Shown here in pieces: positions 1 through 7,630 of a stretch of 12,139 nt of DNA. The notes under the pieces were generated by a model, which searched no databases, was not told where the DNA came from, and worked only from the letters and a program-made list of their open reading frames with translations. The stretch is from Thalassiosira profunda (taxonomy: Eukaryota > Bacillariophyta > Thalassiosirophyceae > Thalassiosirales > Thalassiosiraceae), in the NCBI GenBank assembly GCA_036939355.1, contig JALLAP010000528.1, forward strand, positions 1-12,139, read 5' to 3'. How positions within the stretch are numbered: position 1 is the first letter of the stretch; each line of letters starts with the position of its first letter. Both the position numbers and the translations under genes were made by a program.

Positions 1-34
1 CCGTCGTAGTATCTTCTGCTTGTTTGCCGGACAT
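1..34 (-). CDS. Possible 5' end of a gene running off the left edge
   Basis: An ATG on the minus strand at 34-32 opens a frame reading MSGKQAEDTTT before the window ends. Only 11 codons are visible. The reasons to consider it are an open frame from a plausible start and its position, about 250 bp downstream of the stop of the HA-domain gene on the same strand, where a new gene could begin. A chance open frame of this length is common, so this is weak and no function can be proposed. Confidence 0.2.
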   Translation of the reverse strand, partial: MSGKQAEDTTT

Positions 35-130
35 GACTGCGGAGGGGTTGGATGGTGATCCTCGGTGCGTGCTGCGGAGGTTGCAAATGCGTCGTCGGCT
101 CTCGATTGTCTTTGTGCAAGCTTGCCCCAT

Positions 131-264
131 CGTTTGGAAGAAATGGCGAGGATCCAATTGGTTTGTGCGTGCGAACGAATGCAGTGCACCACGGGAGTGC
201 ACCTCCTACTATGCAGCATTGGGCTGTGCTCCAACGAATGCAGTGCACCTCTAGCGTTTGGAAG
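131..264. repeat. Short direct repeats downstream of the HA-domain gene
   Basis: Two identical 17-bp copies of AACGAATGCAGTGCACC lie at 174-190 and 233-249. A 10-bp sequence, CGTTTGGAAG, flanks them at 131-140 and 255-264. The second 17-mer and its flank lie 59 and 124 bp from the first copies, so they are not one simple tandem unit. They sit in the putative 3' region of the minus-strand gene ending at 285. No role can be read from them. Confidence 0.6.
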
Positions 265-284
265 CTTTGGAGGCCTTATACCAA

Positions 285-2415
285 TTAGTCGTTACACCGA
301 TTACGGCTCGAGTGCCACCGGAAGCCGGCCGTTCCTAGCTTGGCGATTCGCTCCGCCGACAGCTTTCCATCCTTCTTCGCTGACCTCTGCGTGCTCACCC
401 AGGCCCCCAGTGTCCCTTGCTTCTTTGGCACATCGACATTGCCGTGCTCCTTCTTGTACTCCAAAAGCTCGGCCTAGAGAAGAGACCGGTGAGTCGAGAA
501 GTATTGAAGCAAGCAGCGTGCAAACAGAATAACTCACATATCTTTCATTCCACTTCAGGTCGTTTGTGATCCGACGCGCCTGTGGATATCCGTATGTCCG
601 TCGTCTCTCTGGGTTCCATCCGAAACCAATCTCTTCTAGCTTGGTGATCCGCTCCGCCGACAGCTTTCCATCCCTCTTGCGCTCTCTCAACTTGTACACC
701 CAACGCCCAAACCCAGTTGAGCGAGACGGTACGTTTGTCCCGTGCTCGCTCGTGTACTCCAAAAGCTCGGCCTAGAGAATACCGGTGAGTCGAGAAGTAT
801 TGAAGCAATCAGTGTGCAAATAGAACAACTCACATATCGTTCATCCCACGTAGGCCAGCCGTTTTTGATGCGCCTCGCCTCTTGTCCCCGCTCGCGAGAT
901 TGGCGCTGATCTTCAATCAGCGCCTGTCTCACCTCGGGATCGAGCTCGTCGCCGTTTCTTCCTCCGAATCGCTGAGCCACGCGGGAGGCCCGAATCGGGT
1001 TGGGCATGAAGCCCGAGCCTCTGTTGATCCGAGCAATCGCCGAATAGAACTCGAGGACGATGTGGCTGTAGTGCTCAATCAGCTCGTATGGGTGCACCTC
1101 CAGGCTCTTCAGAGGCAGGCGCATGCCCCAGCACTGGCCGTGCGCGAGCATCCCCAATACGTTGGCGTGGGGAGCAAACAACGGAGCGTACTCGTCGAAG
1201 CACGACTTCCAGCACTCTCGCGTGGCGACGGCGACCGTCATCGGCTCGTCGTGAAGCAACTCGTGCGCTCTGCCGTGCATGTTGTAGATGAGAAAGCCGC
1301 TCAATTCGAGATCGACCAGCGTAGACTCAGCATCACTCGCGAAGGTCATGAAATCGCTCTTGCATCCGGGCTTGGAGAAGGGCATGAGAGGGACGAGGTC
1401 CACGAAGAAGATGGACCGCTCAACGATCGGCCGATGCACTTTCTCGTCCCAAACACCGCCGGCTTCTTTGTGCATCGATCTTGGGATGCTGTTGAGCCAG
1501 GGCACGATGCATGGATTGTTGCGGTCGATTCTGCTCCCTGAAATGGAGGACACATGATAGGTGTGCACAGATGAAGTGAGATTGGAGGTAAGCAACTTCA
1601 GACAACGAATCAAACATACCGTGGTTGTTGATATCAAAATACAGCATGCAAGAATCCGGAGCGTAATGCTTCAGTATTCCAGCGCGACGGCGAGCACTGA
1701 CGGAGTCGCCGACGTTCGATCGGCCGCTCCAGTCCTTCTTCCCTTTCGTAGAATCGATGATATCAGCAAGGCGCATCCTCCTGACATTGGCTTCGGCGAC
1801 AAATGTCTTGGGATCGGCGTTTGGGTTGTTGACGAAGCGCAGAGTGTCCAGGTTCCACTGTCGATGCGGACTGAGCGTCTCGCCGGCGGCCTCTGCCCGG
1901 AGCAACGACTCGGCGCCTTCTTGGATACGCGATGAAAGGCCGGTCCCGATGGTGAACCACAGAGGATGGTCGGTGCTCGCCGTGTAAATGGGCAGGTTCA
2001 GCGGCTGAGGTACAAAGTCCTTGTTCAGATCCACCGCCACCTCCATCGCCGTGCAAAAGTCGAAGTGACGAATGGCGTACGGAGTCGGCTCGGCGCTGCC
2101 GAGGAGGGGCCGAGCCACGAGCTCAGCGACAGACATCTCGTTGGGGTGGTCGTGCACCGGCGGACTCGACTGAGGGTTGATATTTTCCACATCCAGCGAG
2201 GGCGGAATAGACGGCACGGTGGGATGGAAGGCGTAGATAGCGTCGTCATCGTCGAGCAGGACATCGCCACGACTGGACGAGGAGTCGGCTGGATGGGAGG
2301 CGAACATGTCGCCCCACCGGATCGGAGAGATCTCGGCGGTGGCTAGGAAGGAGGGAGCCTTTGGGCCGAAGGGGCCAATGGGAGCGGGCGCCGACGGGCG
2401 CTGGGGCGAGGCCAT
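285..2415 (-). CDS. Protein with two C-terminal helicase-associated (HA) domains, four exons
   Basis: Predicted exons, in coding order on the minus strand, are 2415-1620, 1537-834, 771-538 and 473-285, giving 640 residues. Introns are 82, 62 and 64 nt, all GT-AG. Residues 1-490 match nothing I recognise: a Pro/Ser-rich, acidic start (DDDD near residue 54), then a folded-looking region rich in Trp, Cys and His. Residues 496-554 and 574-631 are two helicase-associated repeats (HA family, Pfam PF03457) with the pattern W(D/N)ERYAELLEY, EHG, VP, W, then DGKLSAERI, KL and GF.W. HA domains were named from bacterial helicases but occur in large expanded families in algae, where they are thought to bind nucleic acid. 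No helicase motor is encoded here, so 'helicase' would be the wrong name. The start is the first in-frame ATG (2415-2413, G at +4). The HA assignment is firm; nucleic-acid binding is inference; the N-terminal role is unknown. Confidence 0.85.
474..833 (-). repeat. Tandem duplication of an HA exon together with its intron
   Basis: The intron at 772-833 and the intron at 474-537 are near copies. Both begin GTGAGTT, share a 30-bp block identical up to the ACCGGT near the acceptor, and end TTCTCTAG, differing by about four substitutions and a small indel. Both interrupt the protein at the same place, after the W(D/N)ERY codons, in phase 0, and both following exons begin with the same 18 bases (coding AELLEY). 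The unit of about 296 bp, one intron plus one HA exon, was therefore copied in tandem, giving the second HA domain without disturbing the frame. Confidence 0.9.
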
Positions 2416-3085
2416 CAGTTGCAAGGTGCCGCGGCTCTGTTTGCTGGATTTATGAGCAGGCGACGCTCACCACCTGTTTCTATGGGCCTCGCCGCAGCCT
2501 TGGCATCTGCCCACGACCACGACTGAGAGCCGTTTCACAAAAAGATACACCAAGTTCCTACGCACCTCTACGTACAGGAACCGTTTGCCTCCGACCTCTT
2601 CGAAGCGCCTGCGCAGGGTTGACAGTTGACTCTGCACATCTTGGGCATCTCATTGGCTGAAGAGAAAGCCGGCCCATTGCGCATAGCTGCGCAGTTGAGG
2701 ACGAAGATCGAACACGTCGTCGTGTCTCTGTGCAGGCTTGATGTCTTGGGCTAAGTCAAGGGATGACACGTTGGTTGGATACCCGGGCTACTCGAATAGT
2801 GCACAGGAAGCAATGGAACAACGTCGCGAAGGATTTCTATATGCAGTGTGAGACATTCGAGGTCTTGGCTCCTTCCTTGGCTGCCCGGAGACACGCCCAT
2901 CATTGAAACCTCATTATGCATTCAATGCTGCATGGCTGTGCTGTCTCTGTCAGAGCAATCGAGCGATCCTGCAAGGCCTGGCTGCAACGCACTTGCTTGA
3001 AATCGCAACGGCGGTGTGGGCGGTGCACCATCATAATTTTGCAGCAACGGCTTGCCATACTCTCACCCGTCATCTCGCCTCCATC
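2416..3085. promoter_or_regulatory. Divergent intergenic region between the HA-protein and cyclin genes
   Basis: This 670-bp stretch separates the starts of two genes on opposite strands, so it should hold both promoters and 5' leaders. No open frame in it looks coding. Things seen are an inverted CCAAT box (ATTGG, 2652-2656), and two copies of the self-palindromic TGCGCA at 2678-2683 and 2688-2693, 10 bp apart, which is about one helical turn. A TATA-like TCTATATG lies near 2837, about 250 bp before the cyclin start. None of these is diagnostic by itself. Confidence 0.4.
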
Positions 3086-4027
3086 ATGAGCCCGTGCCTC
3101 GCTGACCTGCAAGAGCGCCTCTTGAGGCTGAAGAGTGTCGAGGTGGAGAGGTCCAACACGTGCATCGATTATATTGCGGCATCGTCGCCGTCGTGCACCG
3201 CCGCATCCTACGATGCGTCCGCCTCGAGGCTGCGGCGTATCTTCTCCGCTCGCGGGGAGACTCTTCAGGCCATATGTGATATGAATATCAATGCAGAAGT
3301 CCTGAGTCAAGCCGCGTTCATCTTCGACCGCTACCTTTCGATGGTTGCGCCGGCGTACGTGGCAGGCATCAAGCTGCCGCACCGCATATCCATCATCGGT
3401 GTGGCCTCCGTCTTCATTGCCGTCAAAACAAGCCCACTCGTTGATAGAGAGCAGATCAACAGCATTACTGAAGGATGCCGTCACCAGGGCCGGGAGCGCG
3501 CGCTCTTTGACGCTGAGCTGAAGATACTTGATGCCCTGAAGTGGGACATCAACTACCCCTCGCCGATCACCATCATCCGTGATTTGATGAGCTTGCTTCC
3601 TCGCCCCACCGGCCATCATGAGCATGACTCCGCGCTCGTTGAATTCGAGGAAGATATCACGGAGGCAGCGTCGTACCTCACCAAGCTGGCTGCAATCAAC
3701 TTCGGCTTCGTCGCCTGGTTTCCCCCAACGACCATCGCTCTCGCCACGTTGAAGCTCGTCCTCGAGCACACGCGCCCGCCCTCGAGCCTTGCAGTTCTGG
3801 ACCTCATCGGATCTTCGGTTGAATACTTCGGTATCATGTTCGAGGCCTGCGAGTTGCCCCTGAGCTTCGGGGACGAGGGCGTCGAGCAATGTCGAAAGAT
3901 GTTGCTGCAGTTGCTAGAGATTGACAGCCCAATGGAAGATACCTGTACCAGGAGCCGTAGCGGAAGCTCAGAGCATGCCAAGACTACAGCCCCGCAGGAT
4001 GCAGCCGTTCATTCTATTACTCCGTGA
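3086..4027 (+). CDS. Cyclin-box protein (probable CDK-binding cyclin)
   Basis: A single-exon frame of 313 residues. Cyclins bind and activate cyclin-dependent kinases in the nucleus or cytoplasm. The N-terminal cyclin fold covers about residues 55-170: FIFDRYLS (78-85), SVFIAVK (108-114) and ELKILDALKWDI (144-155). The Lys of FIAVK and the Glu of ELKILDALKWDI correspond to the Lys-Glu pair that contacts the kinase in classical cyclins. A second, more diverged helical region (about 185-280) fits the C-terminal cyclin fold. The usual MR.ILVDWL signature of A/B cyclins is absent, replaced by GETLQAICD, which resembles D-type, P/U-type or the expanded diatom cyclins. No destruction box (R..L....N) or LxCxE motif is visible, and the C terminus is Ser/Thr-rich. 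The start is the first ATG in the open frame; the upstream open part has no ATG. A donor-like GTGAGT overlaps the stop codon, so a further 3' exon is possible. Confidence 0.85.
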   Translation: MSPCLADLQERLLRLKSVEVERSNTCIDYIAASSPSCTAASYDASASRLRRIFSARGETLQAICDMNINAEVLSQAAFIFDRYLSMVAPAYVAGIKLPHRISIIGVASVFIAVKTSPLVDREQINSITEGCRHQGRERALFDAELKILDALKWDINYPSPITIIRDLMSLLPRPTGHHEHDSALVEFEEDITEAASYLTKLAAINFGFVAWFPPTTIALATLKLVLEHTRPPSSLAVLDLIGSSVEYFGIMFEACELPLSFGDEGVEQCRKMLLQLLEIDSPMEDTCTRSRSGSSEHAKTTAPQDAAVHSITP

Positions 4028-4447
4028 GTGCTTCCAATACGCAGTTGGGTGCGCCCAGCCAAGGAAGATGAACATAAAATAGGTTGAGATGTTACAGTAT
4101 CATGTGGATTTGCTCATATGGAACTCTCTGTGCCACCCTGCAATAGACCGGAACCCATGTGGATCGGCGCACCATTCTTTAGAGCTGTGCCTGGTCTGTG
4201 CTCGATTGATCGATCATCTCATTCATTGGGGGTTTGCAACTTCCCTCCAAGATGTATTCACTAGTCAATGACTAGTATCGGCTCACCTCAAATTCCCAAC
4301 CCCAAGTGAATGAGCGAGCAAGGACGGCGACTAAAGCTCGTTGAGCGATGCCATCGCTCACGCTTGTCGCCGCCGACACCACGCGCTCCTTCTGCCATAA
4401 CTCTCACTTGCAACTCTGGAACGATTGCCTCGTCTACCAAGCCTCCT
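4028..4447. other. Intergenic region and 5' leader of the membrane-protein gene
   Basis: There is no convincing gene here. It holds the 3' region of the cyclin gene and the promoter and leader of the next gene. An exact 17-bp palindrome lies at 4260-4276. An in-frame ATG at 4310 and an out-of-frame ATG at 4348 precede the preferred start at 4448, so a transcript beginning upstream of 4310 would carry an N-terminal extension or an upstream ATG. Confidence 0.5.
4260..4276. repeat. 17-bp perfect palindrome
   Basis: ACTAGTCA, one A, then TGACTAGT: an 8-1-8 perfect inverted repeat about 170 bp upstream of the membrane-protein start codon. TGAC half-sites facing outward from a centre are typical of dimeric bZIP-type binding sites, but this spacing is not a standard site. 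A regulatory role is only a suggestion. Confidence 0.5.
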
Positions 4448-6955
4448 ATGATGAGATTGCTACCTGCTGCCCTCCTCCTGTCGGCGGCGACGGCCCTTGC
4501 CGCCGAGGATCGTCCATCGCCGGCCGCCGGGCGTCGAGCCTTGGCGACGGTCGACCACGCTTTGATCCGCCAGCCCAAGAATCTCGGCATCATCAACGAT
4601 CGCTTCGAATCGATGGCGAACTCTGCGCATCAGGCCGTCTCGAAGCTCGCCGCCGATCCTGATTCGAACGACGACCCGGAGATCCAGAAGCTCCTGCTCG
4701 AGTTGCTGTCTGTCACCATCAATGGCACGACGCTCACGCGATCGCCTACGCCGCCTTCCAGTCCGACAAGCCCAACCAGCAGTGCCCCATTGGCCCCGTC
4801 TGCAGCCTCGCCTGCGCCCCCGGAGACGGTGACTGTAGCTTCTGAGCCGAACGCGATCGCCACCGGAACTGACGGCTCGGAAGGTACCCCGCCGAATGAT
4901 GCAGGATCCTCCCCTGCTGATGCCTTTGTGCCCTCGCCGACTCCAATGGACGATCAAGATGAGCATACCGGTCCACGCACGACAACGAGCAGTACTCTCC
5001 TCGCCCCTAGCTCGATCTCTGGCACGTCTACCAAAGCAACGGCGACTGCATCCTCCACCGCGATTGGCGACGTCGAGACCGGCAATGGCGAGACTTATTC
5101 GCCCACTGCATTGGTCCCAACCTACTCGCCCTCGATCTCCAGCAAAGCTCCAAGTGCTCCCACCTCCGCCAACGCTCAACAGGATTCTGATAGAGCCGAG
5201 GATGGAGGCTGCCCTTCAGCGTTCGACGAATCCAAGCAGTACCAGGAAGGCGACCGTGTCTCCCTCAAGCGCAACCGGCGTTGTCGTACGGGTCGATGCC
5301 ACCTCATCTACCAATGCAAGCCATGGCCAGAGAGTGCCTACTGCAGCCTCGTGCCTCCGCGCACGTCTGACAAGGGATGGCTGATGGTCGGCCGTTGTGC
5401 TGACAACGAGGTACCTGCGGACGCTGTGACCGATGGTGCTGACTCTGCCTCGTCCGGTGCAGCTGATGGAAGTGAGCACGAAGGTGCCTTGGCCGAGAAT
5501 GGCACAGCCGCGCTGTCGAACACTACACATGAAGACGCAACGAACGAGTTGGCCGCGGAGAATGCCACGTTGTCCTCAAACGCCACCTCGCATGTGCCAT
5601 CTCAATCAAATGCATCTGGTATCCACGAGGATGACGGGGAGGAAGGCCATCGCCCAAGTCCTTCGTCGCCGACCGCTATGCTTCCCACGCCATCTCCAAC
5701 GCCGAAGCAACAGTTTGCGTATTCACCTATCTGGGCGGCCAAGCCTAGCACCTCCGATTTGGGAATCAGCACCGACGTAGATCCAGCGACTTCGATTCTC
5801 GTGAACCTTCCGCGCATCATATGTGGTAAGACTCCGCTCATCTGCTGATAGGCATTGTCTTCTCTCGTCAGCCCACTCACGTTGCCAAACTTATCACATC
5901 CAGATATTACCCTGTCGTCGAGCCTATCTCAGAGCTTCGAGAGCAACCGTGTCCTTATTGCGGCAATGACCCACATGATTTACACGATGTTCGACCAGCA
6001 CCTCCCCAAGTCGTTGTACGAGTTGGCCGGTATCTCCTTGAGCGTGGAGGTGAAGAACAACGGAAGCGAGGCAATTGAGTCCCCTACCGTCCGCATCCAC
6101 GCGTACTTCTCGGGCGTGGCGTCCTTCTCCCTTCAGGGCGCCCCATCTGCGAACGATCTGATCACTCTGCTCATCCGCTATTTCGACGTGGACGCCTTCA
6201 ACCTGCTGCTCCGGCAGGGCCCGCTGAAGGCTGCCAGGCTCCGGACGGCCAAGAGCCAGGCCGACGAGATCAAGGTGAATTCCGTCTTTTTCACTCTGGA
6301 AGACGGGTCGTTGGTTCTCGCTGGGTCGACCTACGAAGAGAACAAGCTCCCGGCGCCGACGAAGGCGATTGTCCCCACAGAGCAAAAGGGAAGCCGTGCT
6401 GAAATCACCCTTGTCATTTTGGCGTTGATTGGTAAGTCTCTCGCAGCCGGAGCTTGCTTCGTTCGCTTTCAACTCATGACAAATGTTTCATCGGTCTCCT
6501 TTCCAGGGATGGCATGCGTCCTTGCTTTGATGGCGTTCCTTCTCTACTCAAACAAAATGAAAGGCAACGAAGATGACGACAATGTTGCACTCGCGAGCAC
6601 GGACGACTTGCCCGCCAGTGACGCCCAGTCCAGAATCGCCCAGGGTGCTCCCGGCTCCGTTGAAATCGAAGTGCCCTCCACGCCTCAGTTTGCTGTCAGC
6701 GACATTTCCGACGACGACATGCACTCCAGAGTATCCACTCTGTCCGAGTCGCCGTTTCCAACCAAGAGTCCTCCGTTTTGGTCTCACCCTGGCCTGGGCC
6801 AGCCTGCGGTCGCCACTCCCACCAATTTGGTTGGTGCCACGAATCCAAGTAGCTATTGTCATGTCGGCGACGGCGCCCTGGAAGAGACGTGGCAGCAGCA
6901 CCAGTCTACGAAGTGGGAGCTCTACAAGGATTCGTCCTCGATGGGGTCTCTTTAG
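4448..6955 (+). CDS. Type I surface membrane protein with mucin-like stalk and chitin-binding-like module, three exons
   Basis: Predicted exons are 4448-5825, 5904-6431 and 6507-6955; the 78- and 75-nt introns are GT-AG (GTAAG donors) and keep phase 1, giving 784 residues. Order of parts: signal peptide (MMRLLPAALLLSAATALA); Ser/Thr/Pro-rich, mucin-like stretch (about 100-250); six-Cys module (C255-C317) with YQEGDRVSL, IYQCKPWP, W and GRC, a layout like chitin-binding CBM5/12-type modules in diatom surface proteins; a linker with five N-glycosylation sequons (N351, N358, N372, N378, N388) and a Pro/Ser run; an unrecognised folded ectodomain encoded mostly by exon 2 (about 455-600); one transmembrane helix (627-649); and an acidic, Ser-rich cytoplasmic tail of about 135 residues. 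It probably sits in the plasma membrane or a wall-related vesicle with the carbohydrate-binding-like part outside. The start was chosen for its signal peptide; an in-frame ATG at 4310 would add 46 non-signal residues. The splice model is well supported because it creates the continuous helix. Ligand and role are unknown. Confidence 0.75.
6432..6506 (+). other. 75-nt stop-free, in-frame intron inside the transmembrane codons
   Basis: The donor is GGTAAGTCT and the acceptor CTCCTTTCCAG, both strong. The length is 25 codons exactly and no stop occurs in frame, so the unspliced message still encodes a full-length protein with a 25-residue insert after residue 636, in the middle of the membrane helix. 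Spliced, the flanks join as LVILALI-G-MACVLALMAFLL, a normal helix, which argues that splicing is the main outcome. Confidence 0.8.
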
Positions 6956-7282
6956 AGCTTCTCTGCTCGAGACCTCCCCGGACTCTATCTTTTGGTGTCG
7001 TGCATCAAGTCTGTCTTCTACTTGTGCTCGGAAGCTTTTCTCTGAGCTTGCATTGCGTGTCCTCTGAGCTTCCGCCAGCAACGTTATCCGTCCTATTCAT
7101 GTATCATAATTGCAGCCTCTCGGTTGATTGTATTGATGTAACGCCGCTAGTAATACGATTTGCGCTCGTACTCACATCAACCAGATACCTCTCTCCGATG
7201 TAGGCACATCCTGCAAGTTGATGGGCTTCAACACCCGCAATTGCAAATGACGTGACACATCAATTGCAATGCAATTGATGTG
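6956..7282. other. Convergent intergenic region
   Basis: This is the shared 3' region of the membrane-protein gene (plus) and the CHCH gene (minus). I see no coding potential. Its right end carries the palindrome at 7253-7285; a related CAATTGCAA also occurs just left of it near 7238. No clear AATAAA is present on the plus strand before the convergence. Confidence 0.5.
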
Positions 7283-7285
7283 TCA
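7253..7285. repeat. 33-bp palindrome overlapping the CHCH stop codon
   Basis: The arms TGACACATCAATTGCA and TGCAATTGATGTGTCA are exact reverse complements around one central A (16-1-16). The last three bases, TCA at 7283-7285, are the minus-strand stop codon of the CHCH gene. RNA from either strand would form a hairpin here. Lying between converging genes, it could help end or process both transcripts, but that is inference. Confidence 0.85.
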
Positions 7286-7630
7286 TCCTTCTTCCTCGTC
7301 CGCCATTTCTTCTTTATATTCCCCGACCATGCTATTTTCGCTAACTTTCACTCCCCTCTTCTCCATATCGGTCGACATGACGCGCAAAAAGCACGCTCGG
7401 TAGGCCTCGAACAAGTCGCCGCAATCCTCCTCCTTGCTCGACAGTGCGGCAGTGTAGCATCCGTCGTAGGCGCGTTTCTTCTTTCTGCAAATCCGCTGAG
7501 CTCGGGCGTAGGCCGATTCGTTCGCGGGCGGCTTGGCCTTTGCCCGCGTGGGCTCGGAGGATCCGGGTGCCGGCTGTCCCGTGGCTTCGTTGGCGTTTTC
7601 AGTTGCAGGGACGCTTTGGGTGGAACCCAT
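7283..7630 (-). CDS. Twin CX9C (CHCH) protein with N-myristoylation-type start
   Basis: A single-exon gene for 115 residues. The C-terminal half has C48-X9-C58 and C70-X9-C80, separated by 11 residues, the coiled-coil-helix-coiled-coil-helix fold held by two disulfides. Such proteins are imported into the mitochondrial intermembrane space through the Mia40/Erv1 relay and lack a cleaved presequence. The first ATG (7630-7628, AAG before it and G at +4) gives MGSTQS, which fits the N-myristoylation pattern MGxxxS. CHCHD3/MIC19, a MICOS subunit of crista junctions, combines a myristoylated MG start with a C-terminal CX9C-X10-CX9C, and is the closest family I can name. MIC19 is longer, with a coiled-coil middle; here that middle is a short Ala/Pro/Glu-rich linker (about 7-42). 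MDM35/TRIAP1 is the alternative (AYDGC and LF.AY..C look similar), but its inter-pair spacing is longer. CHCH is certain; MIC19 is tentative. Confidence 0.82.
   Translation of the reverse strand: MGSTQSVPATENANEATGQPAPGSSEPTRAKAKPPANESAYARAQRICRKKKRAYDGCYTAALSSKEEDCGDLFEAYRACFLRVMSTDMEKRGVKVSENSMVGEYKEEMADEEEG

Noticed and set aside
474..833. Introner-element insertion as the source of the two similar introns
   Set aside because: The adjoining exons are also homologous and the introns sit at the same domain position, so tandem duplication of exon plus intron explains the similarity without independent intron gain.
882..1541. A 219-residue open frame on the plus strand
   Set aside because: It lies entirely opposite exon 2 of the HA-domain gene, lacks any recognisable motif and has the Arg/His/Val-rich makeup of an antisense shadow. 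The minus-strand model is supported by matching splice sites and HA domains.
2900..3889. A 329-residue minus-strand open frame opposite the cyclin gene
   Set aside because: Shadow of GC-rich coding sequence; the plus strand carries clear cyclin-box motifs.
4460..5179. A 239-residue minus-strand open frame rich in Gly and Arg
   Set aside because: It is the antisense reading of the Ser/Thr/Pro-rich codons of the membrane protein, where complementary codons give Gly, Arg and Trp; not a gene.
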